DNA from: UASB124 sp964446935
GTDB taxonomy: Bacteria; Babelota; Babeliae; Babelales; RVW-14
Direction: 5' to 3'
NCBI GenBank assembly: GCA_964446935.1
Contig: CAYUQI010000002.1
Coordinates: 1 to 64,000, forward strand
DNA length: 64,000 nucleotides
The notes under the pieces were generated by a model, which saw nothing but the letters and a program-made list of their open reading frames with translations, was not told the origin of the DNA and made no database searches. The position numbers were made by a program, and so were the translations under genes. Of the stretch, positions 39,930-50,141 are shown piece by piece; position 1 is the first letter of the stretch; every line of letters begins with the position of its first letter.

Positions 39930-42593
39930 TTAAGCAGATACAGCTTCAAGCGGCTCTTTTTCTCGCTGTGCTATGCCAATAGGTCCTTGGACTGGCGCAT
40001 AATGCGCAGCTTGTTTTTGCTTTTCTGCTTCTCGTTTGAGCCGTGCTTTTTCAATGGCTTCAGAGACCTTAAAATAAGGGTCTTCTTGTAGGTTGGCCGA
40101 CTTTGGTCGGTTTCTGCCATACGTGTAGTCATCTATTGGTCTTAAAACACCTTGAGCAGCATCTGATAATTTTTGCTTAATTGTCTGATGTGATGGTCGG
40201 AAAAACCATCGTTGTATTGGATCTCGGTCATGAATGTACATATCATTTTTCATAATCTGATATTTAGCATAATCAAGTTTAAGTTGGGTATATTCATCAG
40301 GAGCGCCCTCAAAGCGTGGTTTGATAATACTTGGGCGAATGAATACGTAGAGGTTTTCCTCTGTTTTCGATTTTGCTTTAGTTTTAAACAAGTTTCCCAG
40401 AATTGGAATATCGCCAAGAATTGGAGTTTTATAAACATCATCAGTTAGTTTACTTTTGGTTAATCCACCAAGGACCAAAACTTCACCAGCGCCCAAACAT
40501 GCTTTTGTAACCAGTTTTCTTGTTGATTTGGAAGCGGTATCCGAAGGGTTTACTTGTTGAAATTCATCGACCGATATATCGGTTGACAGGTCAATGGTAC
40601 CCGTCAAGTTGATAGTAGGTGTAAGATCAATTTTAATTTCAGCATCCAAATCTTCTTTTTGAACGACTGGCTGGATGTTTTTGGTATCTACTTTGCCGCT
40701 GACTCTAAATGTTGTTTTGACCGAAACCGTACATTTTTGATTGTTGTTGGCGATAACATATGGTTGTGAAATAACTTGAGAATTTTTGATATTTAACGTT
40801 GCCTTGATGATTGACCAGATGTTTTGATTCGTTCGTGGATCTGCGCGTCCTAAGGTAAAGTAACTCCCGTGTTCGTTACCAATAAGCTGATTAGCGGGAT
40901 CTAAAAAATCAATGTATGGGTTTGAAAATGGATTTTTGCTTTCTTCAGTGCCACTTTTAGCTATCCCTGATGTTAGATTTTGGAATTCAACATTGACATT
41001 ATGAGCGAGCGGATTGCCTTTGACGTTAAACATCTGTACCCCGAGTGAACGATCATTTTGCATATTCACATCAACAATCATGACCTCGATAGCTACTTGT
41101 GGTTGTGGTTTGTCAAGTTTATCAATAAAGGTCTCAAGCCGTTTCCAGTCTTCTCGGTTACAAGCAATAATAAGACGATTACCGCCGCCGCGTTTGGCTG
41201 TTTCGGATCCAGCTGTATCATCTTGTTCTGCGCTGATAACAACATCTTCAAAAACCTTGTAACCACCTTCCATGACCAATGCCTTTTCTGTTGTTCCTTT
41301 TGGTGGTTTGATGATATCAACAAGAATAGGTTGAATATCTTGTGCACGAACATAACGCAGCTCCTTGACATGGAGGCGGGAATCAGCACTTTCGATAGGG
41401 ACATCAAGATATTTGTAGATAAAGCCTTTGATTTTTTCGATATTCTTTTTAGTGCCTAGGAGAATAAGTGAGTTTTGTGTTGGTTCAGCAAGGATTTTTG
41501 TCGCTGAAGAAAAATAAGAAGCTTCTTTTGATTGAAACGATGAGAAACGAATAATCTTTTCGTCTTTTTCTCCAACAATATCGGTAAACAGTTTTTGAAT
41601 ATCATCAGCATTAGCCCATGTGAGTGAAATTACCTCAATAGCTTCACGAAGCCCGCCATCGTCGAGTTCTTTGACGATTTTCATGGCTGCTTTGATGTTT
41701 AAACATTGATCTTTGATGATACAGACGTTCAAATCCTTGTTATCAACAATATTTTTTTCATCAATCATTTTGCTTAAAATACTATGTGCGGCGTCAACCT
41801 TTATATTCTTTAAAAAATAGACGTATCGGACAACAAGATCGCTATCGGGAAGATTTTCTGGCTCTGTTCCGGTTCCTGATGAGTACACAGGAAGTGGTTC
41901 TTGTCCGTTGTTTTGGCTTGGAACAACGCGGTGCAGTGCCCCGACTTTAACAATGGTGAACCCATTCATTTCAAGAAGGGTAAGCATTACGTTCCATGCT
42001 CGTTCGAGAGTTAGCGGGTTACGCGTTGTCAATGAAACCTTAGCCGTCTCGAGGTCTTTATGAGGAATAATATTAAACTTTTTTTGCTCTGAGAGGTAAT
42101 TAAGCACACTTCCAAGTGAAGCATTATCAAAATTGAGATAAATATTTGCATCATCCTGTGTTTCTTGTGGCACTAAATCGCCGACGTTAATCGTTGTTGA
42201 AGGCATAACTCCATTTTGTGGCGGAAGTGCCGGTTGCGGGGTTGCTGGTTGTTGTTGCTCTGGTTTGCTTGGCGTGACAGGAGTTGTTGTCGATGATTCA
42301 GTTGGCGTTGCTGGTTGCAGTGGTGTAGAAAATTCAGGCATTGAGGCTATTGCGGATTCGGCTGGTGGCATTGCAGCAGAAGGCGGCACAGCAGTGGGTG
42401 CTGTTGCGACTGTTTCTGCAGCAGGGGTAGCCGTTGTTAGCTGAGGGGCTGGGGTAGCTGTGACTGATGGCACCGGGGCTGAAGTGGTAGGCATAAGTGG
42501 CATGAGTGCCATGGTGGTGTTTATCCACCATGGCGCAAACAGAAAACATAAGAGCATTATAAGTGATCTACTATATTTCATAGCCGTTATCAT
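39930..42593 (-). CDS. Secretin (GspD/PilQ family), second copy of cluster
   Basis: 887 residues with a signal sequence near the start (SLIMLLCFLFAPWWINTTMA). A Pro/Thr/Ala-rich linker (residues 35-140) is followed by N0 and three N-domains (IYLNFDNASLGSVLNYLSEQ; LVVRYVYFLKNI; EVISLTWANADDIQKLF). The secretin domain follows, with IEVMIVDVNMQNDRSLGVQ, NNNQKCTVSVKTTFR, and the conserved LVLGGLTKSKLTDDVYKTPILGDIPILGNLFK. It ends in a coiled region. It forms the outer-membrane pore of type II secretion or type IV pili. It is the last gene of the cluster and a paralogue of the 44855-47860 gene. Confidence 0.92.
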   Translation of the reverse strand: MITAMKYSRSLIMLLCFLFAPWWINTTMALMPLMPTTSAPVPSVTATPAPQLTTATPAAETVATAPTAVPPSAAMPPAESAIASMPEFSTPLQPATPTESSTTTPVTPSKPEQQQPATPQPALPPQNGVMPSTTINVGDLVPQETQDDANIYLNFDNASLGSVLNYLSEQKKFNIIPHKDLETAKVSLTTRNPLTLERAWNVMLTLLEMNGFTIVKVGALHRVVPSQNNGQEPLPVYSSGTGTEPENLPDSDLVVRYVYFLKNIKVDAAHSILSKMIDEKNIVDNKDLNVCIIKDQCLNIKAAMKIVKELDDGGLREAIEVISLTWANADDIQKLFTDIVGEKDEKIIRFSSFQSKEASYFSSATKILAEPTQNSLILLGTKKNIEKIKGFIYKYLDVPIESADSRLHVKELRYVRAQDIQPILVDIIKPPKGTTEKALVMEGGYKVFEDVVISAEQDDTAGSETAKRGGGNRLIIACNREDWKRLETFIDKLDKPQPQVAIEVMIVDVNMQNDRSLGVQMFNVKGNPLAHNVNVEFQNLTSGIAKSGTEESKNPFSNPYIDFLDPANQLIGNEHGSYFTLGRADPRTNQNIWSIIKATLNIKNSQVISQPYVIANNNQKCTVSVKTTFRVSGKVDTKNIQPVVQKEDLDAEIKIDLTPTINLTGTIDLSTDISVDEFQQVNPSDTASKSTRKLVTKACLGAGEVLVLGGLTKSKLTDDVYKTPILGDIPILGNLFKTKAKSKTEENLYVFIRPSIIKPRFEGAPDEYTQLKLDYAKYQIMKNDMYIHDRDPIQRWFFRPSHQTIKQKLSDAAQGVLRPIDDYTYGRNRPKSANLQEDPYFKVSEAIEKARLKREAEKQKQAAHYAPVQGPIGIAQREKEPLEAVSA

Positions 42594-42596
42594 AGT

Positions 42597-43145
42597 TTAA
42601 TCCAGCATCGATTTATATTTTTTCGTTGCAAGCATGATGTCAAATCCTATTTTTTGGCCGCCCTCGTTGCGAATTTTTAATTCCTTGATATAGACGATTT
42701 CTTTTTTATCAAGCGTATCAAGTATTTTTACGAGTTTTTCAGTTGTTTGTCCTTTGAATGATGCAGGCAATGTAATTTCATCAAATCGTTCATTGACGGT
42801 TTCGGCACGAGCATCCCATCCTGTTTCTGGAGTGATATTTTGTTCCCGATAAAATTGTTCAAAAAAGCCCTTCATAGTAAAATCTTTGTTTTTATCTAAA
42901 ATTTCCTTAAATCGAACCTCGTCCTTAATCATTTTTCTGTTATTAGCAATCATTTTAAAGGAACGTTCAGTGAGTGTTTGAAGTTGTTTAATGTGCATAG
43001 CAAGATCATACTTTTTTTGATAAATAAAGTAGGTAACAGAGGCTGCAACAAGTGCTACTGAACCAAGAAAAAGAAGAATGTGCCGCTGAAACTGTTTTTG
43101 ATTAAGATTTTGAAGATAACGAGCGAGTTTATTAAGTGCTTCCAT
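42597..43145 (-). CDS. PilO/GspM-like inner-membrane assembly protein
   Basis: 182 residues with a short cytoplasmic N-terminus, one transmembrane helix (RHILLFLGSVALVAASVTYF), a coiled-coil segment (LAMHIKQLQTLTERSFKMIANN) and a small C-terminal domain. This is the shape of PilO and GspM, which dimerise with PilN or GspL in the periplasm. Assignment rests on topology and position: 3 bp from the PilM/N-like gene and 3 bp from the secretin gene. Sequence motifs of this family are weak, so confidence is moderate. Confidence 0.6.
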   Translation of the reverse strand: MEALNKLARYLQNLNQKQFQRHILLFLGSVALVAASVTYFIYQKKYDLAMHIKQLQTLTERSFKMIANNRKMIKDEVRFKEILDKNKDFTMKGFFEQFYREQNITPETGWDARAETVNERFDEITLPASFKGQTTEKLVKILDTLDKKEIVYIKELKIRNEGGQKIGFDIMLATKKYKSMLD

Positions 43146-43148
43146 GGT

Positions 43149-44858
43149 TTATATCTCTTTCAATCTCATTCTCACCGAAAAGTTAACCCCATCTGCCGGT
43201 GTGGTTTCAATAGGCTCGATAACTTTGAGGATTGTTGAATCTCTAAAACGGTTTTCCAATGGAATGAAATCAACGAAGTGATCACCTGTTTTTGATTTAA
43301 AGATTCCTTCAACTTCAAGTTTTGGAATGCCAGCATCTTTTTTAGGCGAACCATCCTTCTCTTTTTCCCAATTGCGTTCTTGCGTAGTAAAGACAATTTC
43401 TTTGATCGAGACGTCAAATTGTTTTCTATTAATAATACGCGTGAGTTCAAGCCACAAATCAAGTGGTCGCATGCGTTGTTGAGCAAATGGAGCCCACACA
43501 TCAAGCTTATCACGGACAATTCGCTCAGCCTCACGGACAACAGTTGCTAATGATGCGTTTCTAGGAAATTGTTCTTTGGTGAAGATATCCTCTGTTTTAA
43601 TGCGATTGATTTCACGTAATTCAAACATTCGAGCTTCATTGCTCAGTTTGTGCAGATCAATAAATCCTTTGATTCCTATTCCTGTGAGCATGGCGATGAT
43701 AATAAACACAGCCATTGCTAGTTGTTTGACTAAAAGGCTATGCCGTTGAAAGGCAAATTGTTTTCGCCGTAAATCAAACAACTCTTGTGCTGGTGATGGA
43801 ATAGCGGCACCAAGAGCGTTGGTAAAGATGTTCCAGTGATCGATAGGAGATTTGACCTTGTTTTTGATGTGTTTGGTATCAAAAAGTTTTTTACAATCAA
43901 AGATTTCGCATGGAAGTTGAATGGTGTTACTGCAAAATTCCATAAAATTAGGAATTGTGTGTACATAACCGGTAAAAAGGACTTTGCTGATTCCTTCGTA
44001 ATAATTCAACTTAAGGCTGAATGAATTGAGGGTAAATTGTACCTCGTTGAGCAAAAGCACGAAATGCTTTTGCATACTGCGGGCGAGTACTTCATCGTTA
44101 AGGCCATATAAGCCGGCTGCTGCAAGCTTCTTTTCAACCTCTTCAGGCGAAAGCTTTGTTTCATCACTGATAAATTTAGTGATTGAGGCCATACCTCTTT
44201 GAATGTAACGTGTGAGGCGAAGTTGCCCATCTTGAATAAAGGCAACGCGTGTATTTTCATGGCTAAATTCAACAAGTGCTACTGCATTGGGCAAAGAATG
44301 ATATTGAGGAATCTGTTGAAAAAGCCCATACAATGAAAACAAGTCAATGGTGATATGCGCAGGATCAACTCCAGCTTTTTCGTAAATAGAAAGATGTGCT
44401 TGTAGATCTTGACTTCGTACTGCTGCAACAAGGACCTGCGTTCCTTGATCCTTGCTTGTTTTTGTGATGATAAAATCAACAATTGCTTCGTTAATAGCAA
44501 AAGGAATCATGGTTTCTATTTCATAATCAAGTACCATTCGAATTTTTTCTGGATCGCTGAATTGTAGCTGCAATTCTTTGAAAATAACGATTGATGCTGG
44601 AATACAAATGCGAACATAATTGTATGCTGAAATGGTACCAATAATTTTTTTAATAGCTTGTGCAGCTCGATCGGTATATGTTTCTGCCGGGCCGGCCTCG
44701 ATTTTCTCTTCTTTAAGAAACTCAAGGATATTCTTATGACGTTTGGCATATACAAGCGCGAGTCGAACTGCATCATCATGCAGTGCCAACCCAACAATGT
44801 GTTGGGCAAGAATACGATGAGTACCTATTTTTTCAGGTAAAAAAATTTCCTTGATCAT
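43149..44858 (-). CDS. PilM-PilN fusion / GspL-like protein
   Basis: 569 residues. The first ~350 are an actin-like PilM/GspL cytoplasmic domain (IVGLALHDDAVRLALVYAKR, then RICIPASIVIFKELQLQF, FSHENTRVAFIQDGQLRLTR). A transmembrane helix follows at about residue 377 (LAMAVFIIIAMLTGIGIKGF), and then a ~170-residue periplasmic PilN-type domain. In type IV pilus systems PilM and PilN are separate; in type II secretion they are one protein, GspL. The layout matches GspL. It would link the cytoplasmic ATPase (not in this window) with the PilO/GspM-like partner. Its ATG overlaps the stop of the upstream secretin gene (ATGA). Confidence 0.8.
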   Translation of the reverse strand: MIKEIFLPEKIGTHRILAQHIVGLALHDDAVRLALVYAKRHKNILEFLKEEKIEAGPAETYTDRAAQAIKKIIGTISAYNYVRICIPASIVIFKELQLQFSDPEKIRMVLDYEIETMIPFAINEAIVDFIITKTSKDQGTQVLVAAVRSQDLQAHLSIYEKAGVDPAHITIDLFSLYGLFQQIPQYHSLPNAVALVEFSHENTRVAFIQDGQLRLTRYIQRGMASITKFISDETKLSPEEVEKKLAAAGLYGLNDEVLARSMQKHFVLLLNEVQFTLNSFSLKLNYYEGISKVLFTGYVHTIPNFMEFCSNTIQLPCEIFDCKKLFDTKHIKNKVKSPIDHWNIFTNALGAAIPSPAQELFDLRRKQFAFQRHSLLVKQLAMAVFIIIAMLTGIGIKGFIDLHKLSNEARMFELREINRIKTEDIFTKEQFPRNASLATVVREAERIVRDKLDVWAPFAQQRMRPLDLWLELTRIINRKQFDVSIKEIVFTTQERNWEKEKDGSPKKDAGIPKLEVEGIFKSKTGDHFVDFIPLENRFRDSTILKVIEPIETTPADGVNFSVRMRLKEI

Positions 44859-47800
44859 GCAATAGCCTTTTGGTCTATTTGCTTTTTAAGAGTATTTTGA
44901 GCAAGCGCACGATGTGCTGTTAAAAAGTCATTTAATCCATTTCGCTGCTGTGTATCAGTTATGAGTCGTATTTCAGGTGCCTTGGATCGTGCTGCAAGTG
45001 TACCAGAGGGTGGGGCTATGAGGTTCTTGAGCGATTCGCGCTGTTGAGGATCCACCGTTATTGGCATCGGCGTTGGCGTAGGTTCTGTGTCTTTTGGTGA
45101 TGTCGAAGAACGAGAAAGTAACTCTTTAAGTTTATTTCGTTTTGCTATAAGCGAGTCATCTGGCGTTGGTATTGGTTCAATTGGTTGAGGCGTACGCAAT
45201 GAAACGGCAGGTGGAGTGGTGACTTGCGGTGACGCAGGAGTCGTTTTTTGTATTTGATTGTGCGCAACCACTGAAGGCTTTTCTTTCTCGATTGATTGAG
45301 GTGGGGTTAGATTATTCGCCTCTTGTTGAATTATTGGTTTTGGTTCACTGATAAGCGCCCTGTAATAAGGATCATTTTTAATATCGACGGTTGTTGGTTG
45401 ATAGCGAGCATTGGCAAAGTCAATAACTTTATGAGAGTAATTTTCTTTATCTGGGTTAAAGAACCAATTATGAATAGGATCTTGGGTTCGCTTTGTTTCA
45501 ACAGTGTTTTCAATATCTTCGGTGGCTTGGTGAAGTTTCATCTTTGTATATAATTGCATGCCGGGTATTTGTCGTGGTTTAAGGATTGTTGGGGAGAGGA
45601 AAATAAAGAGGTATTCTTTAATAATTGTACGTTGTTGATCTTTAAAAAACCAACCAAGAATGGGGATGTCTCCAAGGACTGGCGTTTTGTTTTTGGATTC
45701 ATCTACTTTGGTTTTTATAAAACCGCCTAAGACGAGAACTTGGCTATCTGCTACACTAACGTTGGTTTCAAGTACACGGGTTGATTTTTTAGTTGCTTCA
45801 TCATTTTCAAATTCTGTTATTTCTACTCTAATTTTTAATCGTATAACACCATCAAGATTTATTTGAGGTGTAAGTTCAACTTTGGTTGATGCTTCAGCAT
45901 TAATGTAACCTTTTGCCCCTGTAGTTCCTGAAACTTCTTCCGAAACTATACGCTTGGTTGAACCAACGTTGATATTGGCTGTGGTTTTGTTGGCAACCGT
46001 AATAAATGGTTGAGAAAGAATGGAAGCGTTTGTTTGAGTTTTAAGCATTTTGAAAACGCTCCAAATATTATTCTCTTTACCAAACGATAAACATGTTTGA
46101 CCTTGTGTTGGGACGAGTTGGTTAATTAAATTACCAAGCAAGCTGACATTTTGTGCCTGATCATTTTTTTTAAGGGTAGGACCATCGGTAAGTGAAGCAG
46201 ATTGAAAATCAACATGGGTTCCCAATTGCCCTTCTTTTTTATTGCGAAGCATTCCGCCAAGTTCTTTAACATCGTCAGAGCTTATGGTTACCAGTAAACT
46301 TTCAATGGCAACTTGAGGTTGTGGTTTGTCAAGGTCTTGAATTGTTTTTTCCAGCAATGTCCAGTCCTGTTTATCAAGACATGAAACAATTAATCGATTG
46401 CCATCTTTATCAACCTGAAAGTTCATATTTTTAAAGTATTTTACACCGCCACGGATAGAACCAAATTTGCCAGCGGCTTGTCCTGTTGTTGATTCTGGTG
46501 CTATGGTAACTTCCTTCAAGATATCTCGAACTTGCGTAGCATCGATGTGTTGTAATTCGTAGATGTGTAGAGGGGATTCGGCTTCTTTAAGGTCAGTATC
46601 AATATGTTTGCTGATGAAATCGACGATCTTATCAATTGATTTGTTATTGCCAAGTAAAATAAGCGAATTGGTACGTTCTTCTGGTACAATTTTGGTGGTT
46701 GGGGAAAAATATTCGGTTCCGCCTTCAGCTGTTTTTCCTAAAAGTCGCGCAAGCGGATTTGTTTGATCTGGTTTTTTAATTAACGCATCAAGAAGCGTTT
46801 TTACATCGGTTGCATTAGCACGTTTAAGCCTTAAAACGGTGACGCTTTCAGGCAATCCCATCTGGTCAAGTTCGTGAATGAGTTTAACAGCCGCTTTAAT
46901 GTTATAAGACTTATCAGTGATAATGAAAGCATTCATGTCTTTTTGCTCGTGTACCACGTTAGGCTGGCTGAGCATGCTTTCGAGTACTGGTTTGATATCA
47001 GTTACCGAAATATTGGAAAGAAACGTGACATAACGAATGGTTAAATCACTATCTGGCAACGATTCATATGGAACGTTAATGTAGGCAGGGAGAGGTTGAT
47101 TAAGCTTTTTATCCTTAGGAATGATCTTATGAACATCACCGACTTTAACAATGCTAAAGCCTGACATTTCAAGAACGGTGAGAAAGATATTCCATGCTCC
47201 TTCAACCGTGAGTGGCTCGCGTATGGTGAGGGATATCTTTGAACCTTCAAGCCCTTTGTCTGGGACAAAATTGATTTTTTTAATCTCAGCAATGTAATCG
47301 ATAAAACTCGAAAGTTCGGTATTTTCAAAATTAAGATAAATATCTTTTTTTTCTTCTGCAGGGGTTGGTGTTGTAACCCCTGGTGTTGGTTTTGTTTCTG
47401 TTGCAGCAGGTTGCGGGGTTGTTTGTTCAGATGGTGCGCCTGCTGTTTGCTGTTCAGTGAGCTGGGACTGGGTTTCTGCGGCTACTGGGGTGGTAGATTC
47501 TTGTGGTGTGGTAGGTGCTTCTGGTGCTGGCGCAGGAATTGATGCCTCGTCAATAGTTGGAGTAGGGATAGGTGCTTGCGTAGGTGTGGGAGACGTTGCT
47601 GGTACTGATGGTTGTATGACAGGTGCTATTGAGGGGGTAGGCGAAACAGCTGAAATCGATGATGCCGATAGTGCAGCAGGTTGTTGCGGGGTTACGGGCA
47701 TTGTTGGTATTGCCGGTGTTGTTGCTAGTGCCAATGGCATTGTTGGCATTACGGGCGTCGTCTCTGTTGCTAATGGCATTGTGGGTATAGCAGCAACGAT

Positions 47801-47860
47801 TTGACTTGTATATATTCCGAGGATGATACTTAGTAATCGAATGATGAAGAAGTTTTTCAT
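44855..47860 (-). CDS. Secretin (GspD/PilQ family), first copy of cluster
   Basis: 1001 residues. A signal peptide (IRLLSIILGIYTSQIVAA) is followed by a ~140-residue Pro/Thr/Ala-rich linker. Then come the same N-domains as in its paralogue (YLNFENTELSSFIDYIAEI, LTIRYVTFLSNI, VTVLRLKRANATDVKTLLDAL) and the secretin core with KLRIRVEITEFEND and LVLGGFIKTKVDESKNKTPVLGDIPILGWFFK. Unlike the other copy it has a C-terminal tail of ~150 residues with a repeated short motif of the form [QK]RxxLxxxL (KRNKLKELL, QRESLKNLI, QRNGLNDFL). The tail could bind pilotin, peptidoglycan or another partner; this is inference. It overlaps the PilM/N-like gene by 4 bp. Confidence 0.92.
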   Translation of the reverse strand: MKNFFIIRLLSIILGIYTSQIVAAIPTMPLATETTPVMPTMPLALATTPAIPTMPVTPQQPAALSASSISAVSPTPSIAPVIQPSVPATSPTPTQAPIPTPTIDEASIPAPAPEAPTTPQESTTPVAAETQSQLTEQQTAGAPSEQTTPQPAATETKPTPGVTTPTPAEEKKDIYLNFENTELSSFIDYIAEIKKINFVPDKGLEGSKISLTIREPLTVEGAWNIFLTVLEMSGFSIVKVGDVHKIIPKDKKLNQPLPAYINVPYESLPDSDLTIRYVTFLSNISVTDIKPVLESMLSQPNVVHEQKDMNAFIITDKSYNIKAAVKLIHELDQMGLPESVTVLRLKRANATDVKTLLDALIKKPDQTNPLARLLGKTAEGGTEYFSPTTKIVPEERTNSLILLGNNKSIDKIVDFISKHIDTDLKEAESPLHIYELQHIDATQVRDILKEVTIAPESTTGQAAGKFGSIRGGVKYFKNMNFQVDKDGNRLIVSCLDKQDWTLLEKTIQDLDKPQPQVAIESLLVTISSDDVKELGGMLRNKKEGQLGTHVDFQSASLTDGPTLKKNDQAQNVSLLGNLINQLVPTQGQTCLSFGKENNIWSVFKMLKTQTNASILSQPFITVANKTTANINVGSTKRIVSEEVSGTTGAKGYINAEASTKVELTPQINLDGVIRLKIRVEITEFENDEATKKSTRVLETNVSVADSQVLVLGGFIKTKVDESKNKTPVLGDIPILGWFFKDQQRTIIKEYLFIFLSPTILKPRQIPGMQLYTKMKLHQATEDIENTVETKRTQDPIHNWFFNPDKENYSHKVIDFANARYQPTTVDIKNDPYYRALISEPKPIIQQEANNLTPPQSIEKEKPSVVAHNQIQKTTPASPQVTTPPAVSLRTPQPIEPIPTPDDSLIAKRNKLKELLSRSSTSPKDTEPTPTPMPITVDPQQRESLKNLIAPPSGTLAARSKAPEIRLITDTQQRNGLNDFLTAHRALAQNTLKKQIDQKAIA

Positions 47861-47890
47861 AACCCTTTCTTCCCCTTGCTCAACATTACA

Positions 47891-49042
47891 TTACCTGTTG
47901 CGATTTTGGAAACGTTGTTGCAAGTTTTCCAATATTCGTTTGCGAATATCCATCATTGCTTGTTGTTGCCGTTGTTGTTCCAATGGATGCACTTGGTTAA
48001 AGTCTCGTTGCGTTTGTTCCCTTTGTTGTAACCTACTGAGTTTGAATGGTTCTTCTGTTGTTGGTTGTGCTCCCGCCTGTTCCGCCATTTTGATACCAGG
48101 GAACAACGACTTTCTTGGCCGCTCAATTTTAACAAGTTTGTACGATAAAGAAATATCTTTGTTTGCACGTTTAATACCAAGCGTGACAACATCATTCAAA
48201 TTCAATTGTGTAAGAGCATCAAAAGCTTTTATACGATTTTTTGGTTCTGCAAGATCAATGTTGTTGATCGATAAGAGTATATCATTTTCTAAAAGACCAA
48301 GCGATTTAGGAGCAACGTCTTGTGTTGGTTTACCAAGTCTTATACCGATTGGTTTGCCGTCGTGATATGCGGTGCCAATGACTGCTAATTGTTCAATAAA
48401 ATTTCCAAGAGTTTCATATTCTTTAGCAAAAGCGTCTGGATCAAGATTAAATGTTTGATCATTAATTTTTTTTACGATGTATTTCCATTTTTCTTCCGGG
48501 GTTGCTTGTGCGGCGAGTTCGTTTTTTCGTAGATAAAAAATCTCTTGTTGGCCATTGGCGCGTAAAATAATAATTCGGTTGGTTGCTATTTTAATGATTT
48601 GCCCATCTTTTATCTTTTCCCCTAAATGGTACATCCCTTCCTTGTTTGTTTCATCAGCAATCATGGCAACATTTTGAAATTCATTGCCGCTTGCAATGAC
48701 TCCTCGTAACGTTATGTTGAGGGGAGTGATGAACTCTTGTTTTTTAGGTTCTGGAGGGGTAGGTATGACAGGAGGTTTTGGTTCTGGTATAGGGGTGACG
48801 AGACTTTGTTGGACAGCTTTAACTTCTTGGGCTATGTATGTCCCAAACATGTCATCTTGATAAATTTTTTCCCAGGAAGGAGCTGTTTTAGGAAGATCCT
48901 TTTTTTTTTCGACCTCGGGAGCTAGGAGAGATATGGGGGCCTTCCATGGTGCTGGTTCTATTTTTAAAAGCTCATATGCTGCAAAAATGCATACAGACAT
49001 AATAAGTAGTGAGCTATTTATCAACCACAAATCTTGTTTCAT
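47891..49042 (-). CDS. GspC-like protein with PDZ domain
   Basis: 383 residues from ATG 49042, preceded by AAGGGA at a good distance; the upstream ATG 49060 has no ribosome site. An N-terminal transmembrane helix (SSLLIMSVCIFAAYELL) is followed by a proline-rich linker (PIPEPKPPVIPTPPEPKK). A homology-region-like beta domain comes next (FITPLNITLRGVIASGNEFQNVAMIADE ... YHLGEKIKDGQIIKI). A PDZ domain follows at residues ~240-325 (GIRLGKPTQDVAPKSLGLLENDILLSINNIDLAEPKN). GspC links the inner-membrane platform to the secretin in type II secretion. The C-terminus is Gln/Arg-rich (QQRQQQAMMDIRKRILENLQQ). It is the first gene of the cluster. Confidence 0.8.
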   Translation of the reverse strand: MKQDLWLINSSLLIMSVCIFAAYELLKIEPAPWKAPISLLAPEVEKKKDLPKTAPSWEKIYQDDMFGTYIAQEVKAVQQSLVTPIPEPKPPVIPTPPEPKKQEFITPLNITLRGVIASGNEFQNVAMIADETNKEGMYHLGEKIKDGQIIKIATNRIIILRANGQQEIFYLRKNELAAQATPEEKWKYIVKKINDQTFNLDPDAFAKEYETLGNFIEQLAVIGTAYHDGKPIGIRLGKPTQDVAPKSLGLLENDILLSINNIDLAEPKNRIKAFDALTQLNLNDVVTLGIKRANKDISLSYKLVKIERPRKSLFPGIKMAEQAGAQPTTEEPFKLSRLQQREQTQRDFNQVHPLEQQRQQQAMMDIRKRILENLQQRFQNRNR

Positions 49043-49131
49043 GATAAACAATCCCTTCATAGACTACGAAGATACTTTTTTCGTAGTCGAACTGTCAAGA
49101 CAGAAGATGATAAAAAGTAAAAGTGCTTAAT

Positions 49132-50115
49132 TTATGGGGCTGGGGTTGTTTGTAAAATTTTTTGAATAATAACGTCAGGTGAAATGTTTTCTGCTTCTGC
49201 TTCATACGTAAGTATGATCCTGTGCCGTAAAACATCATTGGCGACCGCCTTAACATCGTCTGGGATGACAAAGTGACGTTTTTTTAAAAACGCATGTGCT
49301 TTGGATGCTGCTGTTAGTGCTAATGTTGCGCGTGGTGATGCCCCGTATTCAATGAAAGATGCTATGTCTGAAAGCTTGTATTCATGCGCGTTACGCGTAG
49401 TGAAGACGATTTGTAATATGTAATCAATAACTTTTTCGTCAATATATACATCAGAGACAAGCTTTTGGCTTGCTGAGATAATCTCTTTGCCAAGAACAGT
49501 ATGTATTTCTTTTGGATTGAATGCTTTGTTAATAATTTCTTTTTCTTCTGAGATTTTTGGGTAGGACACGATAAGTTTGAACATAAATCGGTCAACCTGA
49601 GCTTCTGGCAGGCGATACGTTCCTTCTTGTTCAATAGGATTTTGAGTGGCCAGAACAAAGAATGGCTCATCCAATTTGAAAGTTGTCTCGCCAATGGTGA
49701 CTTGATGCTCTTGCATAGCTTCCAACAAGGCCGATTGTACCTTGGCTGGTGCACGATTTATTTCGTCAGCAAGAATAATGTTTGCAAAAATAGGTCCTTT
49801 TTTGATTTGAAAATCTTGATTCTTAGGATTGTATACAAGAGTTCCAATAAGATCAGCTGGTAAAAGATCCGGAGTAAATTGAATACGTTGGAATGAGAGG
49901 CCTATAGCTTGGGCTACTGTTTTAATAAGAGTTGTCTTGGCTAGTCCCGGGACGCCTTCCAATAATATGTGTCCGTTGCACAAAAGTCCTAAAAAAATCC
50001 TGTCAATAATATAATCTTGTCCAACAATGACTTTTTTTATCTCATTGCGAAGATCCATCCACTTAAGACTTTGTTCCTTAATTTGTTCGAGTGTATAAGA
50101 AGATGTTGTTTCCAT
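49132..50115 (-). CDS. MoxR-family AAA+ ATPase
   Basis: 327 residues. Walker A is GVPGLAKTTLIKTVAQA, Walker B LADEINRAPAKVQSALLEAMQE, and sensor regions FFVLATQNPIEQEGTYRLPEAQVDRF and YGASPRATLAL are intact. MoxR ATPases act as chaperones that assemble or activate other complexes, usually with a VWA-domain protein encoded nearby. No VWA gene is visible in this window, so its client is unknown. It could serve the adjacent secretion cluster. AAAGGA precedes the ATG. Confidence 0.92.
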   Translation of the reverse strand: METTSSYTLEQIKEQSLKWMDLRNEIKKVIVGQDYIIDRIFLGLLCNGHILLEGVPGLAKTTLIKTVAQAIGLSFQRIQFTPDLLPADLIGTLVYNPKNQDFQIKKGPIFANIILADEINRAPAKVQSALLEAMQEHQVTIGETTFKLDEPFFVLATQNPIEQEGTYRLPEAQVDRFMFKLIVSYPKISEEKEIINKAFNPKEIHTVLGKEIISASQKLVSDVYIDEKVIDYILQIVFTTRNAHEYKLSDIASFIEYGASPRATLALTAASKAHAFLKKRHFVIPDDVKAVANDVLRHRIILTYEAEAENISPDVIIQKILQTTPAP

Positions 50116-50141
50116 GTTTGTTTTTCCTTTGATTTAAGGAT

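Noticed and set aside
47457..47804. Plus-strand Gly/Val/Ala-rich open frame
   Set aside because: It is the reverse of the Pro/Thr/Ala-rich linker of the secretin gene.
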